NCBI GenBank assembly: GCA_023212645.1
Contig: JALBYC010000032.1
Span: 1 to 64,000, forward strand
Reading direction: 5' to 3'
DNA: 64,000 nt
From: Farysia itapuensis
Lineage: Eukaryota; Basidiomycota; Ustilaginomycetes; Ustilaginales; Ustilaginaceae
The position numbers were made by a program, and so were the translations under genes. Within the stretch, counting starts at the first letter, position 1. Each line of letters opens with the position of its first letter. Below are positions 35,731 to 44,218 of the stretch, in pieces. The notes below the pieces were generated by a model. It did not search any database. It saw only the letters and a list, made by a program, of their open reading frames with translations, and had not been told where the DNA came from.

Positions 35731-37173
35731 GACAACACAATGTTCTGATGTGGGGTCTCAACACGCCTCGACTTGTTTTTGTGACCGTCCCTGGTTCCGC
35801 GCCACCTTCGACAACCCCCCTTTTCCGTCAAACAATTGTTCAACACATCAACAATGATTCTGTTTGGGCGTTCCAACACGCTCTGTTCTGCTCTGCCTCC
35901 ACGACCGTTCGCCAAATTCCCACTTCCGGGCCTCAACAGCTCATTGGTGGACGCGCCAATATACGTTCGCTCTCGACGTAGCTCGAGGACTACATGGGGG
36001 GTAATGATATGGGGCTAGGCCCATTCACATGTGGCCCTTTGCATGTGATTCCGTTGCATAGGTTTGATACATGCGTCCCGGCACATATGCCTCAGACACA
36101 CATGCCTTGTTGGCGTGCTTGGGTCCTTTATTCACTTCCCCTCATAAAGCAGTCGCTCCGACTCGATGGTGTCTTTCCCCCTCGAGTCTAGTATCCACAC
36201 AACTGTGTAGCTAGATCACTCGAATACGTTCTATTTTGCGCTATCTCTCGTTGCCTCTCGGCCACTGTGACCCCCTACGGTGACACATAGTAGGTCGAAG
36301 ACAAGACATTAGTCAAGAGGATTGTATGGGCGTCTTTGACGTCCTTTACTAGGGTGGTTGACTGTTGCTGTCCAATTCTAGTGAGGGACGTCGAGGACGC
36401 CCACACGATCCCGAGCTCAGAGCGCACAGCGGTCTCTGCGTCGCGAGTCCCGAGTCCGCTGTCCCTTATAGTAAGAGCACGCATGTCGCAGATACCTTCT
36501 GTCCCCATTTGGCAATCCCTGTACATTGCTGCTTCTCTTGGTCTCCTGTCTCGAGCTTGCGACCGTGACAGTCTGGGTTACTGACTCGACTGCGATCTTC
36601 AAGTTACATACCAGCACCACTTTTAGACGAGGATTAGCTGGTCCGACCCCGCTAGCTCGTCCTCTTGCTTGCAGCCTATTCCCTCTCTCTCTCTTCATCG
36701 ATTGTCTTAATTATTTTTATCTTAATGCCATCTCTCTCAGTAGGTGCCGAGCCCTTAACTCCTTCCACCTGAGCCCTGATACTTTTGCCTGTTGTCGTTC
36801 TCGTGCTCCTTTTGATTGTCTAGCTTAGTCGCGCCCGCTGACCTCGCCTCTCTCGCTTCTCGTGTTGCTGTATGACAGCATTAGACTGCTTCATTCTTAT
36901 GACGAGCGAATCGGGTGAACTGTGCATCGGGATCGTGATAAGCACGGGATCGCCAGATCAAAATGTTGGCAGTCAGGCAGAGCTCTGATTCGTTACGCTC
37001 GCCCAGCTCGCCCCAGTGAAATTTTGGATTTTTTGGCTGAAAAAAGTGAAGTCGCGTTTGGGGAGAACGTGGGGACGTGCGTGGCACATTTGGTCTTGCT
37101 CACTCTGAATGTGGGGTTTCTTCTAGACCATCATCATTCCCGTACCTCTCGCGGCATTGCGAGCTGTAGCTAG
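35731..37173. other. Repeat-island tail and upstream region of the acyltransferase gene
   Basis: From 35731 the reading frame of the LINE copy continues to a TAG at 35979-35981, but the peptide is unrelated to the LINE C-terminus, so it is foreign sequence joined in frame. Beyond that I see no intact gene. The stretch holds an imperfect inverted repeat (36320-36410) and pyrimidine-rich, LTR-like sequence at about 36590-36860. The last 200-300 bp before 37174 probably include the promoter of the next gene. Similar peptides on opposite strands near 36340-36410 are explained by the inverted repeat. Confidence 0.5.
36320..36410. repeat. Imperfect inverted repeat (33-bp arms, 25-bp loop)
   Basis: The left arm at 36320-36352 is the reverse complement of the right arm at 36378-36410 at 27 of 33 positions. 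All six mismatches are transitions. On the plus strand five are T in the left arm where the complement of the right arm has C, and one is A where it has G. The arms share the core GGGCGTC...GACGTCC...ACTAG. The hairpin may belong to a terminal structure of a mobile element. Confidence 0.75.
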
Positions 37174-40173
37174 ATGCAACCGACATCTGTCAGTGACCGC
37201 AACTCATCCGCCTCTTCGTCTGTCGATCCAGCAGCACCACAAGTCGCCAACAACCAGACACAACAACGTGAAACTCGATCCAGAAGAAGCACCGACCCAG
37301 TCGTCGCTGAGGCTGCAACAGCAGAGCAGGGCTCCAAGAAACGCGAGAGCCAGCGCAAAGCTCTTCACATCTCCCTCAACGCCAGCAGACCTGTGCCCTA
37401 TTCGCGCGCAGGTGACTCGCTCAAGTTCCAGGTTGTCCTCAAAGACTTTGATCGATTGCTCCGCTCGCTTCCTGTTCCGATTCACAAAGTCGTCCCCACT
37501 ATCCTCGCTCGGATCATCTGTCGGGTATTCCGTACGCACAACCTAATGGCATCCAACATCGCTTTCGACATTGCCCTCTTCTTTTGGAGAATCATCATCA
37601 ATCTCTTCTTCCGAGAGATTCGGCCTCGCTCAGCATGGAGAGTTCCAAGAGAGGGTCCGGTGATCTTTGTCGCTGCGCCCCATCACAATCAGTTCCTCGA
37701 TCCGCTTTTGCTTGCTTCCGAAGTTCGACGCGCATCGGGCCGCCGAGTGGCCTTCTTGATTGCCGAAAAGAGTATCAAGAGGCGCTTCATCGGCGCAGCA
37801 GCCCGTATCATGCAATCCATCCCGGTCGCTCGAGCTGCTGACGCTGCTAAACCCGGTAAAGGACATATCTCGCGTCATCCGTCCGGCAACCCGCTTCTCA
37901 TTCAAGGTCACGGCACTGCTTTCAAGACACAGCTGCAGCCCAAAGGCCAAATCATGCTGCCCAAAGCGTGCGGACATGCCTGCGCCGAAGTGGTGGAGAT
38001 CATTAGCGATACCGAGATTAAGATCAAGAAGGAGATCAAAGACCAACGCGCCCTTGAAATGCTTCAAGGCAGGATGCCGCAAGAAACGGCGAAAAACGCG
38101 GAGAAGAAAGCTGCGACTGGCGCCAGCGCTAAAACTGAGCTATCCGTAAATGGCACCGGCTGCACCTATTCCTGCCTTCCCTTTGTCGACCAGACGCAGA
38201 TGTATGCCAAGGTGTACGAGAAGCTGGCAGAGGGAGGATGTCTTGGCATCTTTCCGGAAGGCGGCAGCCACGATCGCACAGACCTCTTGCCACTCAAGGC
38301 GGGTGTCGTGATCATGGCATTGGGCGCCATGTCTGCCAACGAAAACCTCAACGTGCGCATCGTCCCAGTAGGTCTGTCGTACTTTCACCCACACAAATTC
38401 CGCAGCAGAGCCGTGGTCGAATTCGGCGCGCCTATCGACGTGCCCCGAGACCTTGTTGGTCTATTTGAAGGTGGTGGCGAAGGCAAGCGCAAAGCCGTGG
38501 GCGAGATGATGGACATCGTCTACGACGGTCTCAAAGGCGTCACTCTACGCGCACCTGACTACGAGACACTCATGGTGGTCCAGGCCGGTCGACGTTTGTA
38601 CCGTGCACCAGGTCAGTCGCTGAGTTTGGGACAGACTGTTGAACTCAACCGCAAATTTATCATGGGGTACCTTCAATTCCGTGACGAGCCGCGCGTTGTC
38701 AAGCTGCGCGAAGAGATTTTGCGATACAACAAAAAGCTTAGATACGCAGGCCTCAGAGACCACCAGGTGGAGCGAGCTACGCGAGCTGGATGGCGTAGTC
38801 TGGGTCTGCTGGCTTACCGCCTGGGTCTGCTAGGCTTGTGGGGCGGGCTTGCGCTCCCAGGGGCGATTCTCAATTTCCCCATTATCGTACTGGCCAAGGT
38901 CATCAGTCACAAGAAGGCCAAGGAGGCGCTAGCCGCATCGCAGGTCAAAGTAGCAGGTCGCGACGTACTGGCGACGTGGAAAGTCTTGGTGTCCATGGGC
39001 GTTGCACCGATTCTCTACTCATTCTACGCAGCGCTGACGACCTACCTGGCGCACAAGTACCAGCTTTCGCCAAGGACACGAGCTCTCATGCCTGTCTACA
39101 CTTTGATAGTGCTACCGACCATGTCTTATTCGGCGCTCAAGTTTGCCGAAGTAGGTATCGACATTTACAAGTCGTTGCCTCCATTATTTGTTTCTCTCAT
39201 CCCCGGGAACCACAAGGTGATAGTGGACCTGCAGCAGACACGAGCCAAGATTGCGGCAGACATGCACGTTCTGATCGACGAGATGGCGCCTCAGGTCTGG
39301 GATGACTTTGCCGAAAATCGCATTGTGCCTCACTCAGCTGCTCCACCGCCGCCAGAGCGGGAAGCGTTGCTGTGGAAGCAGAAGAAAGGTACCAACAGCG
39401 GCAACACTGACGTGCTCAGCCACCCACTGCAATGGATGGACGAGCGGCTCTTTGGGTGGGGTCGTCGTCGTCGATCTTCCAGCCGTCGGCTCATGACGGG
39501 CGAAGACATCCAAAGATTACGAAGCAGTGGTCCTGGCGATGAGAGTGCACTCGAGGGCGACGCAGACGACAGCGACGACTCCTCGGATCAATCGTTGTAC
39601 TCGAGCTACACTGACAGCGCCGAGGAGGACGAAGGAGACTATGAGGCCGTCTTTTCCATGCTCAGTCCTTCGAATCTGCTTCAGACTCTGCGCGACGGAG
39701 TCATGAGCCCAGGCACGCCAGGCTCAGCGGGCCGACGAAGCCGCACCCACTCAAGGTCACGAAGCGGAAGTCGGGGCAGCATCGGTGGTGAGACGTTTGC
39801 CGAGAAACGCAATCGCAGCAATCAGGATCTGCGAGCCTTGATGCGGGAAGGAGGGGCCATGTCACCTACAGCTACGAGAAGTGGAGGATACATGGATGGA
39901 AGCAAGACCAACACCAGCAAGACGTCGGCACTGTCCAATAACGGTGAAGGGACAGCAACGGCACGCAGACATCGAACACACTCTCTGTCGGAGGATGTGC
40001 ACGTTGACGAATTCAAGCATGCAGGCGAAGCGGCCAAGAAGCTGCCTTTCACGGCAGCATCGCAGGCGCTTGAAATGCAGCACGATGGTGGGGTAGGCAA
40101 ACGGAAGGCGCCTGCAGTGCAAGACATGCAGAGTGCCGAAAATACTCCGCCGGCCACACCACGAACCGAGTAG
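37174..40173 (+). CDS. Glycerol-3-phosphate / dihydroxyacetone-phosphate acyltransferase (Sct1/Gpt2 type)
   Basis: A single-exon protein of 999 aa. The acyltransferase blocks are clear: block I H-H-N-Q-F-L-D-P at about residue 170 (H-x4-D catalytic pair), and block III FPEGGSHDRTDLLPLKAG at about 360. Block IV-like IVPVGLSYFHPHKFRSRAV follows. The long spacer between blocks I and III (with KGHISRH and LPKACGHACAEVVEI) is typical of fungal Sct1/Gpt2 enzymes. Hydrophobic helices occur before block I (FDIALFFWRIIINLFF) and after the catalytic part (about 545-580, 610-640, 650-680). The C-terminal 250 residues are Ser/acidic-rich, probably phosphoregulatory. The enzyme makes lysophosphatidic acid at the ER, the first step of glycerolipid synthesis. 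The start ATG lies just after the repeat island. Confidence 0.95.
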   Translation: MQPTSVSDRNSSASSSVDPAAPQVANNQTQQRETRSRRSTDPVVAEAATAEQGSKKRESQRKALHISLNASRPVPYSRAGDSLKFQVVLKDFDRLLRSLPVPIHKVVPTILARIICRVFRTHNLMASNIAFDIALFFWRIIINLFFREIRPRSAWRVPREGPVIFVAAPHHNQFLDPLLLASEVRRASGRRVAFLIAEKSIKRRFIGAAARIMQSIPVARAADAAKPGKGHISRHPSGNPLLIQGHGTAFKTQLQPKGQIMLPKACGHACAEVVEIISDTEIKIKKEIKDQRALEMLQGRMPQETAKNAEKKAATGASAKTELSVNGTGCTYSCLPFVDQTQMYAKVYEKLAEGGCLGIFPEGGSHDRTDLLPLKAGVVIMALGAMSANENLNVRIVPVGLSYFHPHKFRSRAVVEFGAPIDVPRDLVGLFEGGGEGKRKAVGEMMDIVYDGLKGVTLRAPDYETLMVVQAGRRLYRAPGQSLSLGQTVELNRKFIMGYLQFRDEPRVVKLREEILRYNKKLRYAGLRDHQVERATRAGWRSLGLLAYRLGLLGLWGGLALPGAILNFPIIVLAKVISHKKAKEALAASQVKVAGRDVLATWKVLVSMGVAPILYSFYAALTTYLAHKYQLSPRTRALMPVYTLIVLPTMSYSALKFAEVGIDIYKSLPPLFVSLIPGNHKVIVDLQQTRAKIAADMHVLIDEMAPQVWDDFAENRIVPHSAAPPPPEREALLWKQKKGTNSGNTDVLSHPLQWMDERLFGWGRRRRSSSRRLMTGEDIQRLRSSGPGDESALEGDADDSDDSSDQSLYSSYTDSAEEDEGDYEAVFSMLSPSNLLQTLRDGVMSPGTPGSAGRRSRTHSRSRSGSRGSIGGETFAEKRNRSNQDLRALMREGGAMSPTATRSGGYMDGSKTNTSKTSALSNNGEGTATARRHRTHSLSEDVHVDEFKHAGEAAKKLPFTAASQALEMQHDGGVGKRKAPAVQDMQSAENTPPATPRTE

Positions 40174-40652
40174 CGGGAAAGTGGGAATGTAAAGAAACCG
40201 ACAAGGGATCGACACCGCTTACGAGATGAAAGATCTGCGTACTGCATTTGCATGTGTGAGTGGAAGAAATGCATCCCATGGCGTTGGAATACCGACCGAC
40301 GGGATTATTTACGATTGGATTTATTTGGAATGGAATAGCCAGCTGCAGAATGACGGGGAGGAGCGCTGCAATAAATAGCAAACGCCTCATTTACGCGCCC
40401 CGCTGATCGAGTGTGAGTGCCGTCGTGCGTGGTGAGTCGTGACCGGATTTGGGGGAAACAAGAAATTTGAAATCCCAAAGGCCAAAAGTCGAGCGGAAGC
40501 AAAGGCCCGATAATTGGAGAGCCAATAATCCCAATAAATTTGGATTTTGGATGTATTTAGGATCCAGTTGCGCAGTCGCCTTGCTTCCTCCTCCTCTTGT
40601 CTAGCTATCGTCTCTTTATCGCTCGACTCTGGCTAGTCGGGCCTCTTGCACA
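40174..40652. other. Intergenic region between acyltransferase and NPF-rich gene
   Basis: 479 bp without a supported gene. The left part holds the 3' UTR of the acyltransferase. The right part is the promoter of the next gene and contains three CCAAT-type pentamers. Confidence 0.5.
40513..40535 (+). promoter_or_regulatory. Cluster of CCAAT boxes
   Basis: Three CCAAT-type pentamers lie within 23 bp: ATTGG at 40513-40517, then CCAAT at 40522-40526 and 40531-40535. They sit about 120-140 bp before the start codon at 40653, a usual distance for HAP/NF-Y binding. Factor binding is inferred. Confidence 0.35.
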
Positions 40653-43600
40653 ATGGCCGCAACGCCATCTTATGGCAGACCGTCCGTGGTCAGTGGCTCC
40701 GCGTTGTCGGCAAGCACATCGGTCCCACTCGATCCGTCAGCTGCAAGAAGGTCGCTTCTCGATGTATCTGCCCTCTCACCTCAGGAGTATATTGTTTATC
40801 TATCTAGCTTGGCCAGTATCAAGCCTGCGCCAAGTGGTCAACCCGGACTGATTGATGAGCAGGATGCTCTCCGCTATCTGCGCGACGAATGTGGCATGGT
40901 CATTGCCGATGAACTCGAGATCCTCACGCTCTTCGAACGCACGCCCTTGGGTCTCGCCGCTGGTCATCTCTTTGCCATGCTCAGATTGGTCTCGTGGGCG
41001 CAACAGGGTCGTTCTGCCACCAAGGATCTCATATTCACCCAGACCAACCCAGCACGTATTACGCATTCTACCGGCCCACAGAGCGCGTCGCTAGCCGCGT
41101 CTCAACATGTCCAGCAGCATATACCCACCTCGCGCAGCGTGTCGGCAGCTTCAGCATCCCACACGCCCAAAGTTGCTCCTCCAAAACCAGATTCCAGCAC
41201 AAAGCCTCTCCTTACGCCTGTGCGCGAGGAGACGCGCCCCTCGCCCTTTGAGTCCCCTCCAACAGCTTCGTCGAGCAAACCGCCTACCGTGCCTGCAAAA
41301 CCACAAATGCCTCAGCTCATAGCACCCAAGCCCAAAGTCGCTAATCCCAACATCCCCATCAACCTCGAGGAACTGCATCGCAAACCAGTTCCCATTGCAC
41401 CAACTTCGAGCGCCAATCCATTCCGGGATGGTACTGGGACATCTACGGGCTATATCAGTGGCTCCGGCTACGCTGTTGCTGTTGGTGCTACTTCGACCAC
41501 ACCTGCCAACATTCCCGCCCCGACTGGCGCACTTCTCGGATTCGATCCCGCGCCGAATCCTTTCAAGCAGAGCAAGCCCAGGATCGTCAAGCCGACCCCA
41601 GTCCGCGCTTCTTCGCCCGCATCCAATCCCTTCCGATACGGCACACCCGGCATGGCTGCACAATCCCAATTTCCAAAAGTGGTCTTTGACCCTGTGGACG
41701 ATGCAGCATCTTCTCAAGCAAGTAGTTCCCGCTCACGGCAACAGCAGCACGCCGATCGCTTGGGAGCTTCGTCTCCTCCCCTCCCGCCAAGACCAGGTGA
41801 CAAACACCCTCCACCGCTGCCACCAAGGCACATTAGTCCCCTCATTCAGGCCGGTCTCATTGCGCGAAGCCAAGTACGTCGAGCCCAAGAATCTCTGCCG
41901 CCCAAGACTTTCACAGTACTGCAGTCCTCCAATGTCAAACATGGTGGTCTGGCGCCCAGGAAACCGCGTCTCTTGACGGGTCAGGCTGCGCCTCCCGAAG
42001 TGGCACAGCTCGGACACCATGGCAAGAAACGCTCTATATCGGGCAACAAGGCCTTCCTGGCTGCGCTTGGAGCTAGCAGTGCTGCCGGAGGTGAAACACG
42101 CAAATCATTCTCCGAGGGACACCAGCTTCATCGACGCGATTCCCAGCAGTCTCACTCTGACCTTGGCCGCGGCAACGAGACGGATTTGGCACTCGCTGCA
42201 AGACGGACATCGAGTCAACTACAGCGTAGAGCAGACAGTGAAGCAGAAGGCGTCGAAGGATCGCTAGTGTCGCACGCGCAAACTCAGCGCACCGTGCCTA
42301 CAGTGGCTCCCAAACCTATCTATGCAACAAAAGCGAATTCTGGCACGGGTGAAGATTCCTCTATTCCACCAGTGAAACCAACTTTGCCCTCATGGCTCAA
42401 GGAGCAGGAGCAATTGCAACGGGAAGCGCTGGCATCAGGTTCAGAACCCTTGCCTCCTCCGCCGATCCAGCCTACTGAAGGCGGCGTCCGCGGACGTGCG
42501 TCACGCACCGTTATTGATGACCTCAATGACTCAGCTGACGCCATGTCCCAGCAGGTAGCCGCTGCGAATGCTGCTTCCATCGAGCGTAACAATCCCTTCT
42601 TCCCCTCTCACGCTAGAGGGGCAACTGTTGACTCTAGTGTCGGCTACGACGCTTCAACGCAGGACGAAAGCCAAGTCAGCAGCAATCGTCCAATGGAGCG
42701 ATCAAAGACTGTCTCCTCAACCCATCGACCTCCGCCGCCTCGTCGCAGGATAGCAGACGCAGACTCTGTCAGCGACGAAACACTGCAGATTCCCACTCAA
42801 TACGGTCACTCCCTTGATGCAGGTTTGTATGCCGGCTTCAAGCCAAATAAGGAGCCAAAGAACAGCGGCGGATTGAGATTGGTACCTCCCTCGAAACAAG
42901 CCAAGATGCTCAATGTTTCGGATGCTGACTTGGAACAGGAAGGCATCCGACCTGCCCAAGATTTGCGCAAAGCGAGCGGCAACAGCGGCTCAGGCACTTT
43001 GAGCCACAATGCTGCAGAAAGCGAAGAATCTTCGGCAAATGGCCCTCTGAGCCCAACGACGCCATCGGGTACCTACCCATCGCATCCCAGTGGATTCATG
43101 AGGAGGCAAGGTTCTCTGGGATCTACCATTCGCGAAAAGGTATCCGACATTCTAAGACTGCAAGACCAGCCGCCCAAGGGTCAGCGACAGGTCGATCTGC
43201 TTGGCCAGGACATTGCCAATTTTGTTAACAAGAACGAATGGCTGGCTCGCAAGCGCGACTCGCTCGTGCGCACGGCCAGTGGAGCAGCTCGCGACCGCGA
43301 GCGTCTGCTTGCTTCGGGTCAAACGGACGGTGACCATCGTCGAAACGCTCATCCGTACGACGATGATTATCAGCGCAAGCACGAAGACGGCCATAGCAAT
43401 TATGCTATTCACGACGAGGACGAAGAGGAGGAGGAACAGGATCATCGTCGCAAGCAAGAGAACGACGAGCCACATCCCGATACTGATCCGACTCACGGCA
43501 ATCGTCAATCTCTGCTGCAGTCACGGGGCCAACATTCACGCAATGCTAGCAGTGGAAACCGTGATCCCTTCTCCTCTCCTCCGCCTGTTCAGCAGCGCCA

Positions 43601-44111
43601 GCACTATCACGGGCAGCATTATCAACAGCAGCAGCAGCAGCATCAGCCACCGCCACAACATCCGTCTGGCGTTCGCCGCAGCGGGTCGCTGAGCACGAGC
43701 ACCAAACGGTCCATGTCGTATAACTACCCCGCCAATGTCACTGTCCTGTCCTCTACCGCGACACAGCCGCATCACCACGGCAACTCAGCAGCTGCACCAC
43801 CGCAAAACGTTTCGTCCGCGGCAGCTGGTACCGGTACCAGCAGTGGCAGTAGGAGATGGAGCTCTTTCCACCACCCGGAGAACAAGTTCAACCAGCTGCA
43901 TGCACACACACAGTCGTACGCTGCCGGCGGTGGTGCGGGGGCAAGTCGGGAAGATACCATCTCGGCATGGCGCGACTTGCGCGGCTCGGCAGTCGACGAA
44001 GAAGACGCAGACGTCGACGCCACCCCGGTCGGCACAGAAGCGCCGCCCAAATCAGCACCCGCTTTCGCCACTCGCGATCGCGAACCGCCCACTGGCTACG
44101 TCCAGTTCTGA
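40653..44111 (+). CDS. NPF- and PxxP-rich adaptor-like protein (unknown function)
   Basis: A single-exon protein of 1152 aa. The N-terminal ~110 residues form a compact helical domain (SPQEYIVYLSSLASI, DEQDALRYLRDECGMVI, a hydrophobic helix AGHLFAMLRLVSWAQQG) that has the length and helix pattern of an EH/EF-hand-like domain, although I see no clear calcium loop. The rest is disordered. It has at least four NPF tripeptides (about residues 254, 300, 323 and 645), which are ligands for EH domains, and proline-rich SH3-type sites (PPLPPRPGDKHPPPLPPRH). A short conserved-looking helix occurs near 825-870 (TIREKVSDILRLQDQ, LLGQDIANFVNKNEWLARK), followed by Gln/His-rich tracts. These features point to an endocytic or actin-patch scaffold. 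No named orthologue is recognised. Confidence 0.75.
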   Translation: MAATPSYGRPSVVSGSALSASTSVPLDPSAARRSLLDVSALSPQEYIVYLSSLASIKPAPSGQPGLIDEQDALRYLRDECGMVIADELEILTLFERTPLGLAAGHLFAMLRLVSWAQQGRSATKDLIFTQTNPARITHSTGPQSASLAASQHVQQHIPTSRSVSAASASHTPKVAPPKPDSSTKPLLTPVREETRPSPFESPPTASSSKPPTVPAKPQMPQLIAPKPKVANPNIPINLEELHRKPVPIAPTSSANPFRDGTGTSTGYISGSGYAVAVGATSTTPANIPAPTGALLGFDPAPNPFKQSKPRIVKPTPVRASSPASNPFRYGTPGMAAQSQFPKVVFDPVDDAASSQASSSRSRQQQHADRLGASSPPLPPRPGDKHPPPLPPRHISPLIQAGLIARSQVRRAQESLPPKTFTVLQSSNVKHGGLAPRKPRLLTGQAAPPEVAQLGHHGKKRSISGNKAFLAALGASSAAGGETRKSFSEGHQLHRRDSQQSHSDLGRGNETDLALAARRTSSQLQRRADSEAEGVEGSLVSHAQTQRTVPTVAPKPIYATKANSGTGEDSSIPPVKPTLPSWLKEQEQLQREALASGSEPLPPPPIQPTEGGVRGRASRTVIDDLNDSADAMSQQVAAANAASIERNNPFFPSHARGATVDSSVGYDASTQDESQVSSNRPMERSKTVSSTHRPPPPRRRIADADSVSDETLQIPTQYGHSLDAGLYAGFKPNKEPKNSGGLRLVPPSKQAKMLNVSDADLEQEGIRPAQDLRKASGNSGSGTLSHNAAESEESSANGPLSPTTPSGTYPSHPSGFMRRQGSLGSTIREKVSDILRLQDQPPKGQRQVDLLGQDIANFVNKNEWLARKRDSLVRTASGAARDRERLLASGQTDGDHRRNAHPYDDDYQRKHEDGHSNYAIHDEDEEEEEQDHRRKQENDEPHPDTDPTHGNRQSLLQSRGQHSRNASSGNRDPFSSPPPVQQRQHYHGQHYQQQQQQHQPPPQHPSGVRRSGSLSTSTKRSMSYNYPANVTVLSSTATQPHHHGNSAAAPPQNVSSAAAGTGTSSGSRRWSSFHHPENKFNQLHAHTQSYAAGGGAGASREDTISAWRDLRGSAVDEEDADVDATPVGTEAPPKSAPAFATRDREPPTGYVQF

Positions 44112-44218
44112 ACAACTCGCCCACCCCAACGCACGCAACTTTTGCAATTTGTATACAACGGAAGAATCTGTTCATTCAGAAGTCGTGTTTGATGGATGTG
44201 ATGCCAAGAAAGAGTGGA

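Noticed and set aside
41151..41717. A 188-codon minus-strand open frame within the NPF-rich gene
   Set aside because: It is antisense to a clearly coding plus-strand frame with conserved-type motifs, and has no family resemblance of its own.
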